From: Treponema sp.
Lineage (GTDB): Bacteria; Spirochaetota; Spirochaetia; Treponematales; Treponemataceae
Assembly: GCA_017619795.1 (NCBI GenBank)
Contig: JAFZRP010000091.1
Location: 1-43,756, forward strand
DNA length: 43,756 nt
Direction of reading: 5' to 3'
Shown: positions 16,172-22,729 of the stretch, piece by piece
Numbering within the stretch: the stretch's first letter is position 1
Layout of the letters: each line of letters begins with the position of its first letter
The notes under the pieces: model-generated
Seen by the model: only the letters and a program-made list of their open reading frames with translations
Database searches by the model: none
Told to the model about the DNA's origin: nothing
Translations under genes and position numbers: made by a program

Positions 16172-16579
16172 ATGAATGGATTTCTTTTTCTTATATATGC
16201 ACCAATAATTGGTCCTGTTGCAGGTTTATTAGTTGGGCTTATAGTTTCTATTGTTAATAGTAGTAGAGAATCTAAATCAACTACTTATACAAGTTCCAAA
16301 ACTGGTAAAAGCTCTTATTCTTCTTCTTATCCTAGCTATGATTATTCTAATTCTTATGAAGCAAAGCTCCCTGATTATGGCTATGGTTCAATGTCTTCAA
16401 TTGAATCTGAAATCAGAGCCCATAATAACAGGATGGAAGATCTGATGCGAGAACAAAATAAGATTATGATTGATAGTGAATTACGAAGAATCAATGAAAG
16501 CATAAGACCAACACTTGCAGATCAATTTGATACAAGAATCACAAACATTTTCAGGAATCCTTGGGAAGGAATCCTTTAA
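16172..16579 (+). CDS. Small membrane-anchored protein of unknown function
   Basis: A 135-aa protein with one strong transmembrane segment at residues 3-27 (rich in Gly, Val, Leu and Ile). A Ser/Tyr-rich low-complexity stretch follows (residues 32-65, SSYPSYDYSNSYE), then a charged helical tail with many Glu, Arg and Asn (SEIRAHNNRMEDLMREQNKI). I recognise no family. AGGAGG lies 6 nt before the ATG and the gene starts 1 nt after the GIY-YIG stop, so it is the third gene of the same operon. The soluble part probably faces the cytoplasm or periplasm as a scaffold. Confidence 0.6.
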   Translation: MNGFLFLIYAPIIGPVAGLLVGLIVSIVNSSRESKSTTYTSSKTGKSSYSSSYPSYDYSNSYEAKLPDYGYGSMSSIESEIRAHNNRMEDLMREQNKIMIDSELRRINESIRPTLADQFDTRITNIFRNPWEGIL

Positions 16580-16587
16580 GATTATGT

Positions 16588-16618
16588 CCACATCTACTAA
16601 TTGTTTAAGTAGATGTGG
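16588..16618. other. Intercistronic hairpin
   Basis: CCACATCTACT pairs perfectly with AGTAGATGTGG (11 bp) around a 9-nt loop, 8 nt after the membrane-protein stop. No T-run follows, so it may be an attenuator, an RNA-processing site or a protein-binding hairpin rather than a plain terminator. Confidence 0.6.
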
Positions 16619-16682
16619 TCCCTTAATTGTATCTATATTTATTTATAATTACCAATAATAATTTATTTAAGGAGAAGAAATA

Positions 16683-17378
16683 ATGCAAACAGTAGATCTC
16701 AGTAACCCTTATAAAGCGAAAATGGAAGCTGAAAGACTTGGAGTACCAGTAGAATCTTTGTACAACATGGATATTAAGCTTAAAACTCAGTTGATTGAAA
16801 AAAATCCAGACAATCCAAGATTATATCTTGAACGTGGTAATGATTATTATGAAACACAAAATTATGGCGCAGCAATAAAAGATTATAAAAGAGTAGAAGA
16901 ACTTCAACCAAATAATCCTACTGTATATCATTATCTTGGAGATTGCTTTGACCAAATAGGACAGATTGAAAAAGCTATTGAATATTTTACAAAAGCTATA
17001 AACTTCTCTGATTATGAAGGTTTAGATTCTGTTTATGAGCATAGAGCTATACTCTTTATGAATCAAGAAGAATTCAATAAAGCATTAAATGATATTAATA
17101 AAGCTATTGAACTAAGACCAGAAGGGGTTTCGGAATATTATCATTACAGAAGTATGATTTATTATGCTTTGAAAGATATTGAAAATGCTCAGAAAGATTA
17201 TGAACATTGGAGGGATCTTAAAATTTCATCTTTTAAAAATCTTCTTTCTTCATGGTCATATAAAGATAAAGAACAAATGCTTTTTAATTTATTTACAAGT
17301 TTAAACAATGAAGACCAATTAAATTTCTTATCACAAAGTTTAGTAGATTTTGGTCCAAATTCATTAGTACATCCTTAA
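16683..17378 (+). CDS. TPR-repeat protein
   Basis: A 231-aa cytoplasmic protein. About four tetratricopeptide repeats cover residues 40-170: PRLYLERGNDYYETQNYGAA, PTVYHYLGDCFDQIGQIEKA, DSVYEHRAILFMNQEEFNKA and SEYYHYRSMIYYALKDIENA, each with the W/L-G-Y-A-P-type spacing. The tail is helical without a motif. TPR proteins serve as interaction platforms, here probably for a neighbouring enzyme. AGGAGA lies 8 nt before the ATG. The gene is separated from the preceding operon by a strong hairpin, so it may be expressed at a different level. Confidence 0.8.
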   Translation: MQTVDLSNPYKAKMEAERLGVPVESLYNMDIKLKTQLIEKNPDNPRLYLERGNDYYETQNYGAAIKDYKRVEELQPNNPTVYHYLGDCFDQIGQIEKAIEYFTKAINFSDYEGLDSVYEHRAILFMNQEEFNKALNDINKAIELRPEGVSEYYHYRSMIYYALKDIENAQKDYEHWRDLKISSFKNLLSSWSYKDKEQMLFNLFTSLNNEDQLNFLSQSLVDFGPNSLVHP

Positions 17379-17392
17379 TGTAAATAAAGCTT

Positions 17393-17444
17393 TCCAAAGC
17401 TCTCTCCGATGTCCAGCTCTTCAGCTTTCTGCTATCGGCGAGAG
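17393..17444. repeat. 22-bp repeat (copy 1) and hairpin after the TPR gene
   Basis: The 22 bp at 17393-17414 (starting TCCAAAGCTCTCTCC) recur exactly at 35468-35489. CTCTC-x-CCGAT (17400-17410) also pairs with ATCGG-x-GAGAG (17434-17444), a hairpin that may end the TPR transcript. The remaining gap to 17630 is AT-rich and holds an AGGAGG ribosome-binding site for the next gene; I see nothing else. Confidence 0.6.
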
Positions 17445-17630
17445 TCCTTTGCAAAAAGCTGTATATTATTTAGTTGTGTTTTTGTATAAACGGCATTATA
17501 TTATAGATATCGATTTATGATTATTTATTTTTCGCTATTACTTGCTTTTAGCGATTTGTAAATACTTCGTATTTCGAACTAGAAGTCAATCAGATTTCTA
17601 GAATACAGACTTCGCTGATAAGGAGGATTT

Positions 17631-18821
17631 ATGAGCGATACAAAAATTAAAGCCAGGTTGTATATTGATGGCAATTTTACCTTCCATATTCACAGCTATC
17701 TGGTTAAAAATCATCACAAAACTATTGATTGGAAATCTTTTCAAGAACATGTGAAAAGCACTATCTCAGAAAAAGAAGGAAAAGCTTGTACTCTTGAATC
17801 TGATTTTTTTGTTGGAACTGGATTAGAGACAACAGATACAGATGAAGATAAAGAACGAGTTTTTCTTTATAATTCTATGGAACATGAAAACATTATAAAA
17901 CATGCTACTCCATTAAAAAAGAAAGTAACAGGTGGATTAAAGGAAGATGCAGTCGATACAAATCTTGTTTTCTGTGCCACTAAGGATTATTACAAATATG
18001 AAGGATTTGATTATCTTGTTTTATTAGCAGGTGATTCTGATTTTGTTCCTTTATTAAAAGGACTTAAAGCCGAAGCAGTCAAAATATTTTTAATCTATAT
18101 AAAATTTGTTGATAAATCTATTGGTATGACTCAAGTTTCGCAAAATCTTTTGGACCTATCTGATTTTAGTGAAGATATTAATTCTTGGCTTACAGATAAT
18201 GTCAAAAAAAAGCTTTTTCAGAAACGTTCAGAAGAAAAAGAGAGTAATACTATTAAAGAATCAATAGAGCCAATTATTAAAGAAGAAAGCGTTAAATCAT
18301 CCCCAATTAATGTAAAAGACAGTGAGTTTGCCATTCATAAAAGAACATCTACAGCAGAAATGCCATATGTTATTCATAAAAAACAACCTTCAGACATTCA
18401 TCAGACTCCTGTAATAAAATCTAATGTTGAGGTTAAGAAAAAAACTAACATCGAAAAAGTACCAGAACCAAAAATTGTGGTTGTAAAAAGAAAAACTCCA
18501 TTTGTAGAGACTAAACCTATAGCACCCCCTGTTAAACCAAAGATTGTTGTTGTTAAAAAACAAACAATGGAGAATGAAAAAAAAAAGGATTTACCCTTTA
18601 CAATTGATGATTTAGAAAAGGCTATCTTACAAACTCAACAAGCCAAATGTAATGGGCACAATGATTTTGTTCTTGTTGCTCAAGTTGGTGAAAATTTGAA
18701 GGGTGTCCTTAATGGACGGTTACATGGAAAATTCTATAATATGATAAAAAAGAATTTTCCAGATGATTTTGAGTTTGACTTAAGTGAAAAATCTGCACCT
18801 ATGATAAGATTCAAAATGTAG
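17631..18821 (+). CDS. NYN-domain protein with C-terminal LOTUS-like domain (RNase candidate)
   Basis: A 396-aa protein. The N-terminal NYN/PIN-like domain has the acidic metal-site residues in RLYIDGNF (Asp13), KEDAVDTNLVF (Asp109) and LLAGDSDFVPLL (134-138), the LabA/DUF88 pattern. The middle (about 190-310) is a Lys-rich disordered linker with a duplicated PKIVVVK motif. The C-terminus (about 320-396, FTIDDLEKAILQTQQA, GKFYNMIKKNFPDDF) resembles an OST-HTH/LOTUS RNA-binding domain. The combination suggests a ribonuclease that targets structured RNA. SD AGGAGG lies 6 nt before the ATG. It is a single gene ending at a strong terminator. It could be a defence or anti-phage RNase, which is inference. 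Confidence 0.75.
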   Translation: MSDTKIKARLYIDGNFTFHIHSYLVKNHHKTIDWKSFQEHVKSTISEKEGKACTLESDFFVGTGLETTDTDEDKERVFLYNSMEHENIIKHATPLKKKVTGGLKEDAVDTNLVFCATKDYYKYEGFDYLVLLAGDSDFVPLLKGLKAEAVKIFLIYIKFVDKSIGMTQVSQNLLDLSDFSEDINSWLTDNVKKKLFQKRSEEKESNTIKESIEPIIKEESVKSSPINVKDSEFAIHKRTSTAEMPYVIHKKQPSDIHQTPVIKSNVEVKKKTNIEKVPEPKIVVVKRKTPFVETKPIAPPVKPKIVVVKKQTMENEKKKDLPFTIDDLEKAILQTQQAKCNGHNDFVLVAQVGENLKGVLNGRLHGKFYNMIKKNFPDDFEFDLSEKSAPMIRFKM

Positions 18822-18855
18822 TAATCTACATTAGATTTTTAAGTTTATTTTATGT

Positions 18856-18893
18856 AAAAGCTTTGTCTTTATTATAATAGACAAAGCTTTTTT
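18856..18893 (+). terminator. Rho-independent terminator after the NYN gene
   Basis: AAAAGCTTTGTCT pairs with AGACAAAGCTTTT around a 10-nt loop, ending in a T-run on the plus strand. Confidence 0.9.
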
Positions 18894-18897
18894 ATTT

Positions 18898-18999
18898 CTA
18901 TTCCAACTTCACAGCAAGCCCGCACCATTGTCTCAATCCACCACTTATAACACTCTTAAAGCCTTTCTCACTTATTCGTATATCAAGCCATTTCTGGAT
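18898..18999 (-). pseudogene. Remnant of a primase-helicase 3' end
   Basis: Translated leftward, this stretch gives IQKWLDIRISEKGFKS and about 18 further residues (containing W-C-G-L-A-V) before its stop. This aligns with the last 36 residues of the intact primase at 35526 (HKWLSMQLQEKGYTR through WLGLDV). There is no upstream reading frame, so it is a fragment of a second, related replication gene. The rest of the gap to 19080 shows nothing. Confidence 0.6.
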
Positions 19000-19080
19000 A
19001 GAATATAATTAAATTATTGATTCATATTTCTATTATGACAATGATTATTAATATGATGGTTCTACAATCTTAAAATGTAA

Positions 19081-19791
19081 TTATACAAAATCTTCTGTAT
19101 CACAATTCAATGCTTCCGCAAGTTTCTTTGCACTCTTAATGTCGATATCCTTTTTTCCAGATTCCATAAGGATAACATCTGTTTCAGCAATATCACATTT
19201 ATCTGCAAGTTCTGCCTGTGTAAGTCCTGCATTCTCTCGACGGATTTTTAGTACTTTAGCAGGTGAAAGTCTTTCTTTCATCTCATTGTAATAATCCCAG
19301 TCGTCAATATTCTGTGCCCCATTCTCATCAATATATGGAACTCCATTCTCATATAAATATTCTGGAGCTATGTCTATCTTATCATTCCATACAGTAACTC
19401 CGTTTTCTATTTTTACAGTATCAAAGAAAGATTTATTTTTCAGAGGTTTGTACATAGGTCTATCAAGTAAATGGGTAAAATCAAATAATTTCTTTTCTCC
19501 TGTATCAAAAGTAACCAGTAGAGTATAGTTTTCTTTTGGTTCAACGGCAGTTACATGAAGGATTGTATTAACCTTCTTAGCTTTCTTTTCTTTTGATAAA
19601 ACCCAATCAAGAACATATCTTGAAACAGTTTTTCCGGCATTCTTTGCTTGTTCTTTTAAAAGTGCAATTTCCTCTGGACTACCGCTAATTGTAGTATTTA
19701 CAAATACTTTTGGATTTGCCGCTTTTGGACGTCCGCCACCATGATAGCCGTAACCAACATATTTAGGTTTAGGTTTATCTGTTTCGCTCAT
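19081..19791 (-). CDS. XRE-family regulator with DUF2442 and RHH-like parts
   Basis: A 236-aa protein with three parts. Residues 28-66 (VFVNTTISGSPEEIALLKEQ, then KTVSRYVLDWVL) look like a ribbon-helix-helix or mobilisation-type DNA-binding segment. Residues 75-150 match DUF2442 (LLVTFDTGEKKLFDFTHLLD, IENGVTVWNDKIDIAPEYLY). Residues 180-234 are a classic XRE helix-turn-helix (RRENAGLTQAELADKCDIAE). DUF2442-XRE proteins are commonly antitoxins or autoregulators. AGGAGA lies 7 nt before the start. It is the third gene of an operon whose promoter holds a palindrome that also occurs before the defence operon, making it the best candidate regulator of both. Confidence 0.8.
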   Translation of the reverse strand: MSETDKPKPKYVGYGYHGGGRPKAANPKVFVNTTISGSPEEIALLKEQAKNAGKTVSRYVLDWVLSKEKKAKKVNTILHVTAVEPKENYTLLVTFDTGEKKLFDFTHLLDRPMYKPLKNKSFFDTVKIENGVTVWNDKIDIAPEYLYENGVPYIDENGAQNIDDWDYYNEMKERLSPAKVLKIRRENAGLTQAELADKCDIAETDVILMESGKKDIDIKSAKKLAEALNCDTEDFV

Positions 19792-19818
19792 TCTTATTTC
19801 TCCTAAAATAGATTATAA

Positions 19819-20274
19819 TTAATCCATAAGTTCTTTTATAGCTTTCTTCGCGTGTTTACTTACGGAAATTGTACCTCCAATAAGGGCTGCTGTGCCCGAA
19901 ACCTTATTGATTTTTTCACCCTGTATATTCTTTATTGTCTTTTCATTAAGTGGCTCATCCTCTTTTATACATGAAGCAAGTCTTAATAGATATCCGCTGC
20001 AGCTGATTGACCGAATAGATGTAAACAGAAGGTCTCCCATCCAGACTAATAATGCCGGAACCAGAATGTCTAAATTTACATCTCCTATACCAACTGCAAT
20101 ACAGATGATAAAGATAAGTGACTGTACTAAAAGCGGAGCCCAGGCTCCCCATCTCCATTTTGTACATGATTCATTGTACTCATTGTTGCTTATATCAAAA
20201 GGTGTATCTCCTTTTGTCATCAGACAGAAAACAAAACAATAAATCAAATCAAGAAAAAACAACATTCCAAACAT
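19819..20274 (-). CDS. Small integral membrane protein
   Basis: A 151-aa protein with three predicted hydrophobic segments (residues 1-17, about 45-64 and 69-90), then a soluble helical tail with a Gly/Ser patch (GTAALIGGTISVSK) and a basic end. I recognise no family. The ribosome-binding site AAGGGGG overlaps the stop of the preceding 64-aa gene, so the two are coupled. In this position, between a small protein and an XRE regulator, a membrane-acting effector is possible but not shown. Confidence 0.55.
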   Translation of the reverse strand: MFGMLFFLDLIYCFVFCLMTKGDTPFDISNNEYNESCTKWRWGAWAPLLVQSLIFIICIAVGIGDVNLDILVPALLVWMGDLLFTSIRSISCSGYLLRLASCIKEDEPLNEKTIKNIQGEKINKVSGTAALIGGTISVSKHAKKAIKELMD

Positions 20275-20285
20275 AAATTACCCCC

Positions 20286-20480
20286 TTATGAAACCTTTAC
20301 TACACTCAGACTGTTCATCCAGTCTATAGCTTCCTGACATTCTTCTTTCTTTTCATAGAAAGAGAAGAATCCATTAACAACATAATCCTCTTTTTCTGTG
20401 TCCCATACATAATACTTTGTAGTACAGTGATAATTGCCAGGCGTTCCGTCATTATGCAGTCGTAATTTAGGAATAAGCAT
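20286..20480 (-). CDS. Small protein of unknown function, first gene of the XRE operon
   Basis: A 64-aa protein (MLIPKLRLHNDGTPGNYHCT at the start, then aromatic-rich YYVWDTEKEDYVV). The start at 20480 is preferred because GGAG lies 5 nt upstream and the predicted promoter places the transcript start about 27 nt before it; the longer frame from 20537 would begin upstream of the promoter. The fold may be a small beta-rich domain. Unknown family. Confidence 0.55.
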   Translation of the reverse strand: MLIPKLRLHNDGTPGNYHCTTKYYVWDTEKEDYVVNGFFSFYEKKEECQEAIDWMNSLSVVKVS

Positions 20481-20513
20481 ATGAAACTCCTTTGTGTTTG
20501 TTTTTCTAAGAGT

Positions 20514-20550
20514 ATTATATGCACATAAGGGTGCCAAAAAACGGCACTTT
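20514..20550 (-). promoter_or_regulatory. Promoter and operator of the XRE operon
   Basis: Reading leftward, GTGCCGTTTTTTGGCAC (imperfect palindrome at 20529-20550 with flanks) is followed after 10 nt by TATAAT (complement of 20514-20519), so the palindrome covers the -35 region. The same arrangement occurs at 35402-35437 before the defence operon. Confidence 0.6.
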
Positions 20551-20690
20551 GGATTTTATTTTTTCAACTTGTTATTGATGTCACTGATTTTTTCAGCTCA
20601 GAAGATTCATAACAATAACAACTGCTCCAAAACGTAATACCTAGTACATAGTTTCGTGAATCTAGTTTGACTCAAATCCTCGGGGGGAGT

Positions 20691-20730
20691 GCGCGCAGCG
20701 GTCAGAAAAACTGCTCAAAAAAGTTTCATT
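20691..20730. repeat. GCGCGCAGCGGTCA block, copy 2
   Basis: The 14 bp at 20691-20704 are identical to 13873-13886. The following CAAAAAAGTTT also matches, after an 11-bp insertion. Together the copies bracket cargo block 1 as direct repeats. Confidence 0.7.
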
Positions 20731-20875
20731 TGCTTCAACAAATGTTTAAAGTACAGTTCGCAAAGAACAGTATTTATATAGTTTATATTTCATTTACAAT
20801 TTTTATCATATATAGCTTTTCTTTAAGATTTTGAAGTCCAAAGAAAAGATAGAATAAATAGTAATTGCAATACTT

Positions 20876-20899
20876 CTCAATATAACTCAAATCACCTCA
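20876..20899 (-). promoter_or_regulatory. Three CTCA (TGAG) boxes with 10-bp phasing
   Basis: CTCA occurs at 20876, 20886 and 20896, exactly 10 bp apart. The surrounding roughly 38 bp match the inverted left-end array (12680-12717) over most positions. It may be the arm region of a former second element end. Confidence 0.55.
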
Positions 20900-21124
20900 G
20901 ATACAGTCAAATCGAAAAACAGTTTAGCAAAAAACTCGTTCTGGATATGTTCTAAAAGAGGATTTTTTGTTCTTATTCAGGTGCAAAGATCATAAATCAA
21001 TTGGTAAAAAGTGTTCTGTTCTTTATGTGATTAGGCTTCATGTTTGTCAGAAGAACACAAAGGGGGGAGGGGGAGAAGAGTGTGGAATAAGTATCGAAAT
21101 CTTATACTTGCTTTGAAAATGTTA

Positions 21125-22684
21125 TTACGTTTTTCTTATCTTATATGTTCTATTTTTGTTTGCCCCTATAGCAATTACAATTTCTTTTGAAACAAGATTT
21201 GAAACAATTGCACGAGTTCTTGTCGAACTTAATCCTACAATTTTAGCAAGCTCAGAAATAGAATGCGTTTGTTTGTCTTCAAAAATTGCAATCAATTCTT
21301 TTTCTACATCTTCCTGCTTTTGATTTGATTTATCGCTTGAAACTTCATTTATCGCTTGAATTTCGTTTTTATCGCTTGATTTATCGCTTGAAACCTGATT
21401 TATCGCTTGAAATTCAGTTTTATCGCTTGGTTTATCGCTTGAAATTTCATCACGCTGAACAAATGCCGATATATCAAGAACAGTTTTTACACGAGAAGGA
21501 TTTGAAGTCTGCACGTACACAGGTTTACTCTTAAAGTTTTCTTCCCAAACAGAAACAATTCCAGGAATACCACTTCCAGCTCGTTCACCAATATCAATCA
21601 TAGAGAACATTTTGAGAATTGTTGCATTACGAGGATCAGAAGTACCGCCATCAAAGGCTTCCTTCAGAGGAATTCTAAAAGAACCTGGATTTTCAAAAAC
21701 AAACTTATCAGGATACTTCTGGATTACAATTCCCTGTCTGCCGTAATAATCAGCATTCACCAGAGTATTCACAAAAGCTTCGCGAATAGCTTTATGAATA
21801 GGAGTATCATCAACTCTGAACATTCCTTCAAGCTTGAATGGACGTTTTATGTCTTCCGTCAGCTTTGTTGCTATCTTAAAGAAAAAATCAAAAATGTTTC
21901 CGCTCCATTCACCAGAACTAGAAACAACCCGGTCTGACCAGCGGATTTTTGAATCAAACTTTTCCTGATAATCCAAAAAGTATTGAGTAAACTCGCGTAC
22001 AATTTCGTATTCATAACCGAACATTATAAGTCCAGCAGCTGTTGGATGAAGTTTTCCTGTTTCTGAACTCAATCCAAGTGCACCTATCTTACGAAGAAAA
22101 TCAGTATCATCTAAAGAATCCCAAACATGATTCACATGCAAACTTCGGAATCTATTGCGGTATGCATTTACAGAATCTTTGCAGAAAACACTTTCATCCA
22201 TATCTGTAAGAACTTTTGTGTCTGTACTTGCTACAGTTGCATCGCGGAACATCTCAGAAATATCTTCTTTTGTACAATGATAATCACCTTCACCGTTACG
22301 ATGATATGTTCCAGAAAAAACATCCTTATTAAGATACACTGGACGGAACTGACGTTCTGCACGCGGAACTTCTATAAAGATAACCTGTTTACCTTCAATT
22401 TCTTTTGTATAGACATGTTTATCCAGTAAAAGATTTATGCTCACTTTGTTCTGATTATTTACAATATCCCAAAAGTTTTTAATCAGAGGTTCAGGATTAT
22501 CAACACCTTCTACAGTAAACGAATGGTCTTTATTTTCTTTTACACCAAGAAGAATAAGTCCTCCATCTGTATTTGCAAAAGCGGAATAAGTTTCCCAAAT
22601 ACTGTTTGGTAGTCCACCTTTTGCAAGCTTTGCTTCGTAGCGGTTTCCTTCTCGGAATTGTGTGATGTCTATTGTGTTGGTCAT
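21125..22684 (-). CDS. Schlafen/AlbA_2-domain ATPase-like regulator with C-terminal winged helix
   Basis: A 519-aa protein. The N-terminal AlbA_2 domain has EGNRYEAKLAKGGLP and AFANTDGGLILLGVKE (about residues 40-55). The middle has a GHKL-type ATPase core: HKAIREAFVNTLVNADYY, FENPGSFRIPL and GERAGSGIPGI. Residues about 415-460 are a 17-aa repeat of the form SSDKxSDKxExQAINxV. The C-terminus (HSISELAKIVGLSSTRTRAI) is a winged helix. Such proteins frequently accompany type I restriction loci. It is the last gene of the defence operon, 45 nt after the DUF1016 gene, with AGGAGG 5 nt before the start. Its role could be transcriptional control or nucleic-acid sensing. Confidence 0.8.
   Translation of the reverse strand: MTNTIDITQFREGNRYEAKLAKGGLPNSIWETYSAFANTDGGLILLGVKENKDHSFTVEGVDNPEPLIKNFWDIVNNQNKVSINLLLDKHVYTKEIEGKQVIFIEVPRAERQFRPVYLNKDVFSGTYHRNGEGDYHCTKEDISEMFRDATVASTDTKVLTDMDESVFCKDSVNAYRNRFRSLHVNHVWDSLDDTDFLRKIGALGLSSETGKLHPTAAGLIMFGYEYEIVREFTQYFLDYQEKFDSKIRWSDRVVSSSGEWSGNIFDFFFKIATKLTEDIKRPFKLEGMFRVDDTPIHKAIREAFVNTLVNADYYGRQGIVIQKYPDKFVFENPGSFRIPLKEAFDGGTSDPRNATILKMFSMIDIGERAGSGIPGIVSVWEENFKSKPVYVQTSNPSRVKTVLDISAFVQRDEISSDKPSDKTEFQAINQVSSDKSSDKNEIQAINEVSSDKSNQKQEDVEKELIAIFEDKQTHSISELAKIVGLSSTRTRAIVSNLVSKEIVIAIGANKNRTYKIRKT
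21331..21441. repeat. TATCGCTTG repeats in the AlbA_2 gene
   Basis: The 9-mer TATCGCTTG occurs seven times (21331, 21350, 21370, 21382, 21401, 21421, 21433) with spacing 19-20-12-19-20-12, that is, a 51-bp period of three boxes per unit. It encodes the SDK-rich linker, and the repeat length keeps the frame. Confidence 0.85.
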
Positions 22685-22729
22685 AGTGCCTCCTATCTCA
22701 AAATGTGAACCACTGGCTCACATTTTCAT

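Larger units (their letters stand above)
20551..21124. other. Non-coding junction between the two cargo blocks
   Basis: A stretch of 574 bp with no gene. It contains the GCGCGCAGCGGTCA block (20691), the phased CTCA array (20876), a G-rich stretch (about 21061-21076) and AT-rich DNA elsewhere. It looks like a recombination junction rather than a promoter region, since both neighbouring genes point left. Confidence 0.6.
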
